Source of the DNA: Ovoidimarina sp038744785
GTDB taxonomy: Bacteria; Pseudomonadota; Alphaproteobacteria; Rhodobacterales; Rhodobacteraceae
Reading direction: 5' to 3'
NCBI GenBank assembly: GCA_038744785.1
Contig: JBCDLX010000017.1
Span: 1-64,000, forward strand
Length of the DNA stretch: 64,000 nucleotides
The notes beneath the pieces were generated by a model. That model searched no databases. It was not told the origin of the DNA and saw only the letters and a program-made list of their open reading frames with translations. Each line of letters begins with the position of its first letter. The first letter of the stretch is position 1. Of this stretch, positions 52,747 to 61,459 are shown in pieces. A program made the position numbers and the translations under genes.

Positions 52747-53525
52747 TACCCTGCCCCTCTGATCGCCTGACACAGTGCGTCTAGTCCATCGGTCAGCGCG
52801 GCTGGACCAGGTTGCAGGATCAGCGGTGATTTGATCTCGGTGATCCGTCCGTTTCGAACAGCTGGCACGCCGTCCCATCCGGGCCGGGTGGCGATCCGGT
52901 CCGGGCGGACTTTCTTACCGCACCAGGACGCGACGATGACATCGGGGCGGGCGGCAACAACCTCGGACGGGTCGAGAATGCGGTCCCTCGCCCCGCCGTT
53001 TTGGGCGCGGGCGGCGAAAACATCACGACCGCCTGCAATCTCGATCAACTCCGATACCCACCCAATCCCGCAAATCGGTGGATCATCCCACTCTTCGAAA
53101 TAGACGGTCGGGCGTGGGCCCTTAGCCGAACGGGCGACCTTGTCGAGGCGGGTTTCTAACGACGCCGCCAGCGCATCGCCTTTCTCGGGCACATCGACAA
53201 GCGCGCCAATCAATCTGATCATCGCCAGAATTCCGCTGACCCCCCGTTGGTTGAAGGCGTGGACCGCAATGCCAGCCGCGATCAGATCCCGCGCGATGTC
53301 CGCCTGCAGATCGGAGAATGTCAGAACAAGGTCGGGCGACAGATCAAGGATCTTCGGCACGTCTGCGCTGGTGAAGGCGCCGACCCTGGGCTTGTCGCGC
53401 CGGACATTGGGGGGACGGACGGCGTAGCCGGTCACCCCGACAATCCGCGCCTCTTCCCCCAAGAGGTAAAGCGTTTCGACCGTCCCTTCGGTCAGGCAGA
53501 CGATCCGTTCCGGCGGATAAGCCAT
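52746..53525 (-). CDS. BtuF-like substrate-binding-fold protein (cobalamin-binding type), no signal peptide
   Basis: 259 residues with the TroA/BtuF class III fold: RIVCLTEGTVETLYLLGEEARIVGVTGYAVRP, DLSPDLVLTFSDLQADIARDL, GIGWVSELIEIAGGRDVFA and AARPDVIVASWCGKKVRPDRI are the standard BtuF/FhuD landmarks. The chain starts directly in the fold (MAYPPERIVCLTEG) with no signal peptide. It is the first gene of the ExbB/ExbD/TonB-like operon, hinting at vitamin B12 or a similar ligand. A periplasmic place is not supported by the sequence; a cytoplasmic ligand-binding role remains possible. Confidence 0.72.
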   Translation of the reverse strand: MAYPPERIVCLTEGTVETLYLLGEEARIVGVTGYAVRPPNVRRDKPRVGAFTSADVPKILDLSPDLVLTFSDLQADIARDLIAAGIAVHAFNQRGVSGILAMIRLIGALVDVPEKGDALAASLETRLDKVARSAKGPRPTVYFEEWDDPPICGIGWVSELIEIAGGRDVFAARAQNGGARDRILDPSEVVAARPDVIVASWCGKKVRPDRIATRPGWDGVPAVRNGRITEIKSPLILQPGPAALTDGLDALCQAIRGAG

Positions 53526-53829
53526 TCCCCAGGTTCCCGTACCACACAGCCGGTCGCCCCGCCCCAGCTTGAGACGGATGGGCCAGCGACGTTTGCCAGT
53601 CTTACACTAGAAATAGCCGGATGCAGTAGAACCCGGCATGTCGCAGTTTCTCGAGCATCGGTACACCGCTTCATGGCTGTTCTGAGGAAAACCACGTCGC
53701 TTGAACCGGAGGGTGAGACGGCGGCCACGACACTTGGAACCCCAACCCGTGTGGGCGCGTTCGGAAGATTGACGAGCGCCAGCGTTTTACGTCACTCATT
53801 CAGGGTCTTGGAAAAGGAGCAATGCCAAG
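53526..53829. other. 304-bp divergent gap, no gene recognised
   Basis: Lies between the BtuF-like operon (minus) and marC (plus) and should hold both promoters. I checked the minus strand for a cobalamin riboswitch (B12 box, CAACTGTAAG core) and found only a loose resemblance (AGTGTAAGACTGG near 53607), not enough for a call. An AAGGAG site just before marC is clear. Confidence 0.4.
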
Positions 53830-54462
53830 ATGGACACGTTCTCGGCCATCAAGTTCTTCGGCGCGCTCTTCGCGATTATGAATCCCGTTTCCAACCTACC
53901 TGTGTTTCTAAGTGTGACGGATGGGGCGAGTGCCGCAACACGCCGCGCGATCGCACTCAAGGTCACGATCTATTGCCTGATCCTCGGTGGCTCCTTCGCC
54001 ATCTTAGGGACGGCAGTCCTTGAACTGTTTGGGATTTCAGTTGACGATTTCCGTGTCGCGGGGGGGCTTGTTGTCCTTCTGATCGGATTGAACATGCTGA
54101 ACGGAAGCGACAGCACCGCCCACCACGGGACCGAAAAAGAACGGGCCACGTTCCCTGAGGCGTCGACCGTCGCCTTCTACCCGCTGACATTTCCTATTCT
54201 CGTGGGCCCCGGCACGATCACAACGTTGATCCTTTACCGCCAGGAAGCCGCGGGCGTCGCAGATCTGGTTGCCTACGCCGCGATTTTCGTGGGCCTTGCA
54301 GCGTTGATCGGCCTGGTGTTTGCCCTCTCAGGCAGACTTGAGGGATACTTGTCTGACACGGGCCGGGTCATCATGACACGGCTGATGGGCATGATCCTGG
54401 CCGCCATCGCAATCGATATGATTGCATCGGGACTTGTGGTGCTATTGCCGGGGCTTGCTTAA
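53830..54462 (+). CDS. MarC-family membrane protein
   Basis: 210 residues with six predicted membrane segments. MarC/YhgN hallmarks: FFGALFAIMNPVSNLPVFLSVTDG at the N-terminus, DDFRVAGGLVVLLIGLNMLNG, STVAFYPLTFPILVGPGTITTLILY, and the C-terminal GRVIMTRLMGMILAAIAIDMIASGL. Family function is not settled; the old link to antibiotic resistance does not hold generally. AAGGAG precedes the ATG. It appears to be a single-gene unit. Confidence 0.88.
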   Translation: MDTFSAIKFFGALFAIMNPVSNLPVFLSVTDGASAATRRAIALKVTIYCLILGGSFAILGTAVLELFGISVDDFRVAGGLVVLLIGLNMLNGSDSTAHHGTEKERATFPEASTVAFYPLTFPILVGPGTITTLILYRQEAAGVADLVAYAAIFVGLAALIGLVFALSGRLEGYLSDTGRVIMTRLMGMILAAIAIDMIASGLVVLLPGLA

Positions 54463-54530
54463 CGAACAGCGCCTCTTCCGCAGCGTGCGGATGTTCGCAA
54501 CTGTTGTCTATTGTTTGAACGAAATCGCTT

Positions 54531-54551
54531 CCCCATAGAGAACATATGGGG
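54531..54551. repeat. Inverted repeat after marC
   Basis: CCCCATA, 7-nt loop, TATGGGG: perfect 7-bp stem about 70 bp after the marC stop. Without a T-run it is a weak terminator at best. Confidence 0.4.
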
Positions 54552-54626
54552 CGAGCACCTTGCCAGACTCTCAACCTGCGATTTTGACTCCAAAATCCGA
54601 CCTTCCGACGACAGAGTCGCCAAACG

Positions 54627-55310
54627 ATGCGACGAATCCTGTTGAGAGCATGGACCGACACAATATCGGGGCAGATGTTGGCCCTCTGCTTGGCGTTCCT
54701 CGGCAGCGTTATATCGATTGCCTTTATCTGGTTCTGGGTTGGTCGAACCGAGGCCCTGGAGCAAGTGCAATACGCGATCGCCGCTCTGGTGGGGGCAATC
54801 GGCTCCTTGACACTGTTCTTCCTTTTGAACTTGGTCTGCGCACCTTACCGGCTTCAAGGCGAACGAGTACTCGCAGCCGAGCGTGAACGAGACGAATGGA
54901 AGGCAAAGGCACAGACTCACTCTCAACCAAGAGCCCGCAGATTGAATGCAGAACAAAAGGGCTTGCTGGCGTCAGCGCTGCGGGAGAGCGGAGTGCGACC
55001 CGAAAAAATGGATGTTCACCATTACCAGTCCGAAGAGTGTCAGGACTTTGCCACCGACACCAGTGATGCCATAGCCCAAGCCGGAGTTGAAAGCTCGGCT
55101 TATGCTTATTGGTGGGGCGATCCACACGACAAGGCAGACCGGGGCCTCAAAGTTTACATCTCTCGGCAGAAGACAATTCAAGAGTTTGCAAAGATCGCCC
55201 GCGCCAGGCTCGAAAGCTTCGGTTATCCAAGCGAATTGCGGAAAGAAGACAAAGAAAACGCGATCTACTTCTACGTCGCACGTCAGCAAACAAATGAACC
55301 CGATGCCTGA
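54627..55310 (+). CDS. Unknown membrane protein
   Basis: 227 residues that I do not recognise. Two N-terminal membrane segments (MLALCLAFLGSVISIAFIWFWVG; VQYAIAALVGAIGSLTLFFLLNLV), a charged coiled-coil-like stretch (LQGERVLAAERERDEWKAKAQ), and a soluble C-terminal domain of about 120 residues (MDVHHYQSEECQDFATDTSDAIAQAGVES ... KVYISRQKTIQEFAKIARARLESFGYPSEL). Its composition (more Gln, Asn, Lys, Cys) differs from the neighbours and it lies next to a tRNA pair, hinting at acquisition. Proteins with this layout appear as hypothetical in many proteobacteria; no role can be given. Confidence 0.65.
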   Translation: MRRILLRAWTDTISGQMLALCLAFLGSVISIAFIWFWVGRTEALEQVQYAIAALVGAIGSLTLFFLLNLVCAPYRLQGERVLAAERERDEWKAKAQTHSQPRARRLNAEQKGLLASALRESGVRPEKMDVHHYQSEECQDFATDTSDAIAQAGVESSAYAYWWGDPHDKADRGLKVYISRQKTIQEFAKIARARLESFGYPSELRKEDKENAIYFYVARQQTNEPDA

Positions 55311-55441
55311 ACGGCACGAATGCAAAGGGTCGACGGATGGCAAGCTACAAGTGAGTCCAAGACTGTCCGGGGGTCGGTCGACCTGCAGCCACTTGGCTTG
55401 GCATGGATCTAACACGAAGAGGTCGCGGCTCGTTTAATGGT

Positions 55442-55477
55442 AAAGTGGACCACACCAAACATTCCGTGGTCCACTTT
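55442..55477. terminator. Perfect 12-bp inverted repeat downstream of tRNA-Val
   Basis: AAAGTGGACCAC, 12-nt loop, GTGGTCCACTTT, a flawless stem. It lies 41 bp beyond the 3' end of the minus-strand tRNA-Val gene and 132 bp after the unknown plus-strand gene. Stems end in AAA/TTT, so it could terminate in both directions, though the T-run is short. It might instead be a remnant of a transposon end. Confidence 0.5.
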
Positions 55478-55518
55478 CGTGATTTTCTCAATGAAATCAA
55501 AGGGAATTTTTGAGAGCA

Positions 55519-55594
<76 letters not shown>

Positions 55595-55643
55595 CCTAGG
55601 CCGCGCACGTTTAGCGCAAGCGCGCCGCCGCGCGCAAGAGGTA

Positions 55644-55718
55644 TGGTGGGTGATAAGAGATTTGAACTCCTGACATCTTCGATGTGAACGAAGCGCTCTA
55701 CCACTGAGCTAATCACCC
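55644..55718 (-). tRNA. tRNA-Val (anticodon CAC)
   Basis: Same acceptor and anticodon stem as the neighbour 50 bp away, but loop TTCACAT gives anticodon CAC (codon GUG), D-arm AGCTCAGTGGTAGAGCG and T-arm GGAG TTCAAAT CTCT; CCA encoded. The pair looks like an old duplication followed by anticodon change. Confidence 0.93.
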
Positions 55719-55841
55719 GCCGTGGCGCGCTATTTAGCCAAGCGTTTGGCGCTTCGCAAGGGTCGCCGCACGCGCCGGTGTTGCGGAAAACCGATGGCGC
55801 CGCCTCCCCCAAGATTGGCGGCGCCATCGGGCCCGCTGCGG

Positions 55842-56258
55842 TTACCCGCTGCGGATGGCCACTTTTGAGGCCTCTGGCGAAGCCTTGGAGGTTTTGGGAA
55901 CCGTTACGGTCAGGACACCGTCCTTAAGCCTCGCGTCAATTCCCGCGGGATCGGCGTCGGGCGGCAGCCGAAAAGACCGGCTGAATGCACCGTACTGACG
56001 TTCCGAAAAGAACCAAGTTTCACCGCGCTCCTCGCGTTCGGTGCGCTTCTCGCCCTTAAGTGTGACGACCCCGTCCTGGACGCCAAGATCAATGTCCTGC
56101 TGTGCCACGCCAGGCAGTTCAACGCTGATCCGGTACGCGTCGTCGGCCCCTGCTGCTTCCGACGCGGGCGCCACCCATTCGGCCAGCCTGGCACCTGCTT
56201 GACGCAGCGGATCATACAGGTGCGGCCAAAAGCCCCCGGTGTGAGTTTTCTCTACCAT
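55842..56258 (-). CDS. Hsp20/alpha-crystallin small heat-shock protein
   Basis: 138 residues from ATG 56258 (MVEKTHTGGFWPHLYDPL), with AAGGAG upstream; an earlier ATG at 56339 lacks a site. The alpha-crystallin domain spans about residues 45-135: AYRISVELPGVAQQDIDLGVQDGVVTLKGEKR, GAFSRSFRLPPDADPAGIDARLKDGVLTVTVPK (the A-x-x-x-n-GVL motif is complete). Short variable tail. Probably stress-induced; I saw no sure RpoH promoter or ROSE element by eye. Confidence 0.92.
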   Translation of the reverse strand: MVEKTHTGGFWPHLYDPLRQAGARLAEWVAPASEAAGADDAYRISVELPGVAQQDIDLGVQDGVVTLKGEKRTEREERGETWFFSERQYGAFSRSFRLPPDADPAGIDARLKDGVLTVTVPKTSKASPEASKVAIRSG

Positions 56259-56357
56259 CTCGACACTCCTTGGGATGGATGCTTGAAAGGCTGCGCAAGG
56301 ATCGCAGATAACGGACATTCTGTCTTTGCGATGTATCAATAGCTCGGGGGCATACCG

Positions 56358-57278
56358 ATGATCCTATCTTGCGGAGAAGCGTTGATCGATATGTTGCCCC
56401 GCGTAAGCGACCGTGGCGAAACCGCCTTTGCCCCTTACGCCGGCGGCGCGGTGTTCAACACGGCCATCGCGCTTGGGCGGCTTGGGGCCCCCTCTGGCTT
56501 TTTTACCGGTCTGTCGACCGACCTGTTTGGCGAGATGCTGAGCGAGAGTCTGGACGCGTCCCGCGTGGATGCGACGCTGGCGCACCGATCGGACCGGCCA
56601 ACCACGCTTGCCTTTGTCACACTGACCGACGGCCACGCCAGCTACGCATTCTACGATGAAAACACCGCTGGACGGATGTTGTCACCTGACGATCTTCCCG
56701 ACCTACCCGACCACGTCACAGCGTGTTTCTTTGGGGGGATCTCACTGATGGTGGAGCCCTGCGCTGCGACCTACGCCGCCTTGATGTCGCGCGAGGCGCC
56801 ACGCCGCGCAATCATGATTGACCCCAACATTCGCCCTTCGTTTATCAAGGACGAGGCGACCTATCGCACCCGCATGGCGCAGCTTCTGCCGCTTGCCGAT
56901 ATCGTCAAGGTGTCGGACGAAGACCTGGAATGGCTGGAAGGCGCAGGGCCACTTGATGCGCTGGCCAAGGACCTTCTTGCCCGCGGACCAAAGCTCGTCT
57001 GCGTCACCCGTGGGTCTGATGGCGCCACGGGATACACGCAAGCAGGTGTCGTCTCTGTCCCGGCAGAATCTGTCGCCGTTGCCGACACGGTCGGCGCGGG
57101 GGACACGTTTAATGCAGGTGTGATGGCTGCACTTCATGAACGCGGCAGCTTGACGAAATCCGCACTGGAAAGCCTAGACGAAGACACGGTGCGTGCGGCG
57201 CTGACGCTTGGCATTCGCGCGGCCGCGGTGACGGTGTCGCGCGCGGGCGCGAACCCTCCGTGGAGACACGAGATTTGA
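56358..57278 (+). CDS. PfkB-family sugar kinase (fructokinase-like)
   Basis: 306 residues. N-terminal GEALIDMLPRVSDRGETAFAPYAGGAVFNTAIALGRLGAPSGFFTGLSTDLFGEML covers PfkB signature 1; signature 2 with the catalytic Asp is VADTVGAGDTFNAGVMAAL. The GEALIDM start is typical of fructokinases, but adenosine or other sugar kinases share it. The D-aminoacyl-tRNA deacylase gene overlaps its 3' end by 4-19 bp. Confidence 0.85.
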   Translation: MILSCGEALIDMLPRVSDRGETAFAPYAGGAVFNTAIALGRLGAPSGFFTGLSTDLFGEMLSESLDASRVDATLAHRSDRPTTLAFVTLTDGHASYAFYDENTAGRMLSPDDLPDLPDHVTACFFGGISLMVEPCAATYAALMSREAPRRAIMIDPNIRPSFIKDEATYRTRMAQLLPLADIVKVSDEDLEWLEGAGPLDALAKDLLARGPKLVCVTRGSDGATGYTQAGVVSVPAESVAVADTVGAGDTFNAGVMAALHERGSLTKSALESLDEDTVRAALTLGIRAAAVTVSRAGANPPWRHEI

Positions 57279-57718
57279 GAGCACTCGTTCAACGTGTGTC
57301 CGAAGCCCGGGTCACGGTAGGTGGGACCGGCGTGGGCGAGTGTGGGCCTGGTCTGATGATCCTCGTCTGCGCGATGGCGGGCGACGGAGAGGAAGAGGCG
57401 ATCTGGCTTGCGACAAAGATTGCCAAGTTGCGGATCTTTCGTGACGACGCGGGCCGCATGAACCGCTCCGTTGTCGATGTCCATGGATCAGCCCTCGTCG
57501 TCAGCCAATTCACCCTGGCGGCCGACACGTCAAACGGGAACAGGCCGGGATTTTCGATGGCAGCCGCCCCAGACGACGGCAAACGGCTTTATGAATGCTT
57601 TTCCGCCGCGCTTTCGAGCGAGGGCATACCGGTCGCCACCGGACGCTTTGGGGCGGATATGGCAGTTACGCTAACGAATGATGGCCCCGTAACGATCTTG
57701 CTGGACACCAATACCTAG
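57260..57718 (+). CDS. dtd: D-aminoacyl-tRNA deacylase
   Basis: Homodimeric proofreading enzyme that removes D-amino acids from tRNA; 152 codons from GTG 57260. The family normally begins MRALVQRV; that reading starts at TTG 57275, which overlaps the kinase stop, so TTG may be the true start (147 residues). Motifs: RALVQRVSEARVTV, SQFTLAADT (catalytic SQFTL) and the cross-subunit Gly-cisPro in NDGPVTILLDT. Its stop overlaps that of the LysR gene (CTAG). Confidence 0.92.
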   Translation: METRDLRALVQRVSEARVTVGGTGVGECGPGLMILVCAMAGDGEEEAIWLATKIAKLRIFRDDAGRMNRSVVDVHGSALVVSQFTLAADTSNGNRPGFSMAAAPDDGKRLYECFSAALSSEGIPVATGRFGADMAVTLTNDGPVTILLDTNT

Positions 57719-58629
57719 GCCGCAAGGGCGTCGCGATACCGGCTGAGCGGGCGGGCATAGGCTGTCAACTCGGCGATGAAGGTTTCCAGCGAATGAGATT
57801 GGTGGCGTGCCCGAGGGTATACAAGGTGAATACCACCCGCCTCTTGAAGATAGTCGCTTAGAACCGTGATCAGCCGTCCAGAGGTCAATTCGCGAAACAC
57901 AAGGAACTCTGGCAACAAAGCCAGCCCAGCTCCCCCCAAGGCCATGTCCCGCGCCGCGCCGCCCGAGTTGACCAGCACATTTCCTTTAACCTGCCACCGT
58001 CGCGCTTGCCCCGCGCGACCAAATGGCCAGCGGTCCTTGTAGGGTGCAACAGTATCGACAATGCAGTTGTGGCGGCACAGCTCTGCCGGGGTCGCGGGAA
58101 GCCCCCGGCGCGTGGCGTAGTCGGGCGCGCAGACAAGCGCGAGATGCAAGTCCATCACCTTGCGCGCCATCAAACCAGAGTCAGGCAAGCGGCCCACTCG
58201 GACAGCTAAGTCGAATCCCTCCTCGACGAGGTTCTGAACCCGGTCGGACACGTGAATGTCCAGGGTGATCGCTGGATGCCGCATAGCGAAATCCGCAAAA
58301 AACTCTTTTGCAAGCACGGAAGACATGAAATGCGGCATCGTCACCCGAAGCGTTCCCGCGAGATCGGCGGATGCCCGACGCTCGCTTGTCACGAGTGCCT
58401 CAAAATCCACGACGATCTTAGCAGATCGCGCTAAGACGTCACGACCTTCCGTTGTCAGCCGCAAAGCGCGTGTAGTACGGGCAAACAGCTGGACGCCAAA
58501 CAGATCCTCTAGGTTCGTCACATGCCGACTGACAGAGGATGTCGACATGTTCAGTTCTTGAGCCGCGGCGGCAAATCCGCCCTGCTCGGCAACTTTCACA
58601 AAGACCTGCATTGCTCGCAGCGCGTCCAT
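57715..58629 (-). CDS. LysR-family transcriptional regulator
   Basis: 304 residues from ATG 58629 (MDALRAMQVFVKVAEQGGFAAAAQELNMSTSSVSRHVTNLEDLFGVQLFARTTRALRLT, a standard LysR helix-turn-helix). The C-terminal part is the periplasmic-binding-like effector domain (HPAITLDIHVSDRVQNLVEEGFDLAVRVGRLPDSGL). An open frame extends 28 codons upstream without support. It is divergent from the peroxiredoxin gene across 193 bp and may control it; the effector is unknown. Confidence 0.88.
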   Translation of the reverse strand: MDALRAMQVFVKVAEQGGFAAAAQELNMSTSSVSRHVTNLEDLFGVQLFARTTRALRLTTEGRDVLARSAKIVVDFEALVTSERRASADLAGTLRVTMPHFMSSVLAKEFFADFAMRHPAITLDIHVSDRVQNLVEEGFDLAVRVGRLPDSGLMARKVMDLHLALVCAPDYATRRGLPATPAELCRHNCIVDTVAPYKDRWPFGRAGQARRWQVKGNVLVNSGGAARDMALGGAGLALLPEFLVFRELTSGRLITVLSDYLQEAGGIHLVYPRARHQSHSLETFIAELTAYARPLSRYRDALAA

Positions 58630-58822
58630 ACCTGCCGTCCCGTTTTCTGCAATTCTGATTTGGTCTGAATGCGTATTCAGTAAGTGCACTGCCTGTATTA
58701 CGCCGACCCTCACGTTGCGAGACCTGCGAACGGACGCTCACATGATTTTGAGATCCCAGATCGCCGCTCAAGACCAGCGCGGGTCTCTACACCCGAGAAA
58801 GACATAAACAAAAGGAAGAGAT

Positions 58823-59479
58823 ATGACTTTGCGTATCGGCGAAACTGCCCCAGATTTCACCGCAGTTACCACCGTGGGAACGATCCACTTTCACGATTGG
58901 ATTGGCGACAGCTGGTGCATGCTGTTTTCACACCCCAAGGATTTCACACCCGTCTGCACGACCGAGCTTGGCGAAATGGCAGGCATGATGGCAGAGTTCG
59001 AAGCGCGAGGCTGCAAAGTCATCGGCCTGTCTCCCGACGCCATCGAAGACCACATAGTCTGGACTGGGGATATCGAAGCCGTTTCAGGCCACGTGGTGAC
59101 ATACCCGATCATTGCCGATAGCGGGCTGGATGTTGCAAAGGCATTCGGGATGCTGTCGCAATCCGAAGTGACAAGCGGTCCCCGAACAGTGGCGCAGAAC
59201 GCGACGGTGCGGTCGGTGTTCGTGCTTGACCCTCAAAAGACGATCCGACTTGCAATGGCTTATCCTTTCACCTGCGGACGGAACTTCAACGAGGTGCTTC
59301 GCGCACTGGACAGCCTGCAACTTACGGATGCGGCAAACGTGGCAACACCGGCGAATTGGACGAACGGCGATGAAGTGTTGATCCTTCCATCGGTAACCGA
59401 TGCTGTTGCCAGGTCGGCATTTCCACAAGGATGGCGGTCGCCGAAGCCGTATATGCGGTTTACCACGCTCTCGCGATGA
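58823..59479 (+). CDS. Peroxiredoxin, 1-Cys (Prx6-like)
   Basis: Thiol peroxidase of 218 residues. Peroxidatic Cys in HPKDFTPVCTTELG (about residue 45, with the TxxC context), the Prx6-type C-terminal half with AMAYPFTCGRNFNEVLRALDSLQL and PANWTNGDEVLILPSV, and no resolving Cys in the AhpC position. It reduces peroxides with an external thiol. AAAGGAAGAG precedes the ATG. A strong terminator follows. Confidence 0.92.
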   Translation: MTLRIGETAPDFTAVTTVGTIHFHDWIGDSWCMLFSHPKDFTPVCTTELGEMAGMMAEFEARGCKVIGLSPDAIEDHIVWTGDIEAVSGHVVTYPIIADSGLDVAKAFGMLSQSEVTSGPRTVAQNATVRSVFVLDPQKTIRLAMAYPFTCGRNFNEVLRALDSLQLTDAANVATPANWTNGDEVLILPSVTDAVARSAFPQGWRSPKPYMRFTTLSR

Positions 59480-59570
59480 CCTGCCGATGCGGTTTCGTGG
59501 TCTGCAAAACCGGGCAGCTATTACGCCTCGCACCACCAAGCATCTCGAACATGCTCTTCGGACAAACGAA

Positions 59571-59595
59571 GGGGCGCAATCAGCGCCCCTTTTTT
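59571..59595 (+). terminator. Rho-independent terminator after the peroxiredoxin gene
   Basis: GGGGCGC, AATCA, GCGCCCC followed by six T. It ends the peroxiredoxin transcript about 90 bp after the stop codon and lies 38 bp from the end of the opposing Xre gene. The reverse strand lacks a downstream T-run, so it acts mainly on the plus strand. Confidence 0.92.
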
Positions 59596-59633
59596 GCTCA
59601 TGCTGCGTGCGCCGTGCCTTCGCAGGCAGCGAT

Positions 59634-60077
59634 CTACTGGCCGACGCGGGCGTGCGGACCGGCCCCGGCGGCGTCAGTCTTATTCCGAAGACTTGTGGCA
59701 AGAAACAGATTGGTGAAGGCATCAAGAAGTTTCGGATCATCGCACTGAGATAGCGCGCGGATCAACTGCCGCCCCCGGTTCGACACCATAAAATCCAGCG
59801 TTGCTTGCGCCTCCTTCACGGCATAGGCCGACTTGTTCCCAAGGCGCCGTTCAACCTGTGCCAAGACTTCTGAAGGAGCAACATCCAACGCCGATGCCAG
59901 TCTCAAAAAACACGAGACCGATAGCCCAGGGCTACCCAATTCGAACCCAGATATCTTCGCCTTTGGCAGCTTTGCGGCCTTCGCCACGTCCGTTTCCGAC
60001 TTCCCCGCAGACAATCGGTAGAGGCGCAACAGCTCTCCAAGCTCCGCCTCAAACTCCCCCAGCCGGTTTTCGTTCAC
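59634..60077 (-). CDS. Xre-type helix-turn-helix regulator
   Basis: 147 residues. The HTH_3 fold is in LGELLRLYRLSAGKSETDVAKAAKLPKAKISGFELGSPGLSVSCFLRLASALDV (residues 12-65). The C-terminal half (LDFMVSNRGRQLIRALSQCDDPKLLDAFTNLFLATS) is helical and unknown. The ATG overlaps the Lrp gene stop (ATGA), so both regulators are made together, back-to-back with the N-oxygenase-like operon. Confidence 0.82.
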   Translation of the reverse strand: MNENRLGEFEAELGELLRLYRLSAGKSETDVAKAAKLPKAKISGFELGSPGLSVSCFLRLASALDVAPSEVLAQVERRLGNKSAYAVKEAQATLDFMVSNRGRQLIRALSQCDDPKLLDAFTNLFLATSLRNKTDAAGAGPHARVGQ

Positions 60078-60574
60078 ACTGGTTCTCCCTCACGCGTAAT
60101 AACATAACCCTCAGGCGCGGTTTCATGTATGCCTGATATTCGCTCGCACCATGTTTTAAGGACCATCGTCGTGGTCAGCGACGCGACCTCAGGGTGGCGG
60201 GCCAATCGATCACGAAGGTCTTCAAGGATCTTTTGATCTGCGCATTCGACAAGCACGCGCATATCCACTGATCCCGAAGTAGACCAGCACGACACCAATT
60301 CGCTCCAATGCGAGATAGAGGCATAGACCTTGCCGCAGACGTTTCGCTTTAGCCGAACCTCAAAGATCGCTCGGATACCTCCGGGACGGGTCTCGTCCTG
60401 CGCGTCGATTTCGATCGTGAAGCGACGGATCACCTTCTCGCGGACCAACTTGTCAACGTGATGCCGCACGGTTGGTCGACTCAACCCCACAAGCGCAGCG
60501 ATCTCGGTCAGGGACCGGCGCGCATTTTCCCGCAGGAGCTGGAGGATCATCTTGTCTGTGGGACTTAGTCTCAT
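60074..60574 (-). CDS. Lrp/AsnC-family regulator
   Basis: 166 residues from ATG 60574 (MRLSPTDKMILQLLRENARRSLTEIAALVGLSRPTVRHHVDKLVREKVIRRFTIEI), preceded by GAGGAGG. A longer frame to 60769 overlaps the divergent gene and has no homology. The N-terminal HTH is clear; the C-terminal RAM-type ligand domain (GGIRAIFEVRLKRNVCGKVYASISHWSELVSCWSTSGSVDMRVLVECAD) is present. Lrp-type proteins usually sense an amino acid, which fits the permease across the divergent promoter (60575-60706). Confidence 0.85.
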   Translation of the reverse strand: MRLSPTDKMILQLLRENARRSLTEIAALVGLSRPTVRHHVDKLVREKVIRRFTIEIDAQDETRPGGIRAIFEVRLKRNVCGKVYASISHWSELVSCWSTSGSVDMRVLVECADQKILEDLRDRLARHPEVASLTTTMVLKTWCERISGIHETAPEGYVITREGEPV

Positions 60575-60706
60575 CTTGGAGCACCTCCTCGCCAGACAAC
60601 CTATAGGTGTTTTTCGACGAAACGAAGAGAAATCTTCGATTCGAAAGCTGAACAACCTGCCAGAACAGCGCAATCCTTTACGAAACGAAGAGCTTGGGGG
60701 TGCTGA

Positions 60707-61459
60707 ATGACTAAACTGCTCGACACAAAAGAAGTGCGCGCGACCTTTGCCAGCCCGTGCTGGCAACATGTCGTGTTTAATGAGTTCGAGGCGACACTGA
60801 CCAGTAAATCCCGCCCATTTCCATGCATTTACGGCGTATCTGGGCTAAAGTCCGGACAGTTGCGGTTCGCATTTGTCGACGCAATCACTGCCGATACCGT
60901 GGGCCCGCTTCTGCGCGACTATCTTGGGGACGCGCGCCAAATCGGCAAACTCACTTCGCTGGTGGTCTTCTGCAGACCAGGGCCAGTCCAGTCGATCGAA
61001 AGCTACCGGAACCATTTTTGGACACTTCTCGACGATCTGGAAAGAACAGACGAATCCCCGCGCCCCGATGGCATCCCCACCGAGCTTGACGATCCCCATT
61101 GGGAGTTTTGCTACGGCGGAGAGCCGATCTTTGTTGTCTGCAACTCCCCTGCACACGTTCTTCGGCAGAGCCGCCGCTCGACCTCCTTTATGGTGACCTT
61201 CCAACCGCGCTGGGTCTTTGACGGTATTCTCGACGATGAAAGCCCTGCTGCCCAACGCGGCCTTGAGACGGTGAGACGGCATCTGGAAGCATTCGACGCC
61301 ATTGAAACCTCGCCCTTTCTTGGCAGATATGGCGACCCCGAAACGCGCGAGTTCCAACAGTATTTTCTGGATGACACCAACGACAAGCCAACCTGCCCGT
61401 TCCACAGCCTCGGAGCAGAAGACGACCGCAACACTGAAAAGAAAGGAAAAGTGGCATGA
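60707..61459 (+). CDS. YqcI/YcgG-family protein, possible heme N-oxygenase
   Basis: 250 residues. The family is recognisable from FPCIYG (residues 38-43), VVFCRPGP, and the block DPHWEFCYGGEPIFVVCNSPAH (residues 129-150) followed by RQSRRSTSFMVTFQPRWVFD. Known members are heme enzymes that hydroxylate guanidino nitrogen: DcsA of D-cycloserine biosynthesis and GntA of guanitoxin biosynthesis. Cys40, Cys89, His131, Cys135, Cys145 and His150 are candidate heme or redox residues; I cannot assign the axial ligand. It starts the operon and overlaps the cupin gene (ATGA). Substrate unknown; arginine or another guanidino compound is a guess. Confidence 0.72.
   Translation: MTKLLDTKEVRATFASPCWQHVVFNEFEATLTSKSRPFPCIYGVSGLKSGQLRFAFVDAITADTVGPLLRDYLGDARQIGKLTSLVVFCRPGPVQSIESYRNHFWTLLDDLERTDESPRPDGIPTELDDPHWEFCYGGEPIFVVCNSPAHVLRQSRRSTSFMVTFQPRWVFDGILDDESPAAQRGLETVRRHLEAFDAIETSPFLGRYGDPETREFQQYFLDDTNDKPTCPFHSLGAEDDRNTEKKGKVA

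Noticed and set aside
53526..53760. Cobalamin riboswitch upstream of the BtuF-like gene
   Set aside because: Only a loose match to the CAACTGTAAG core; the B12 box and the surrounding conserved stems were not found.
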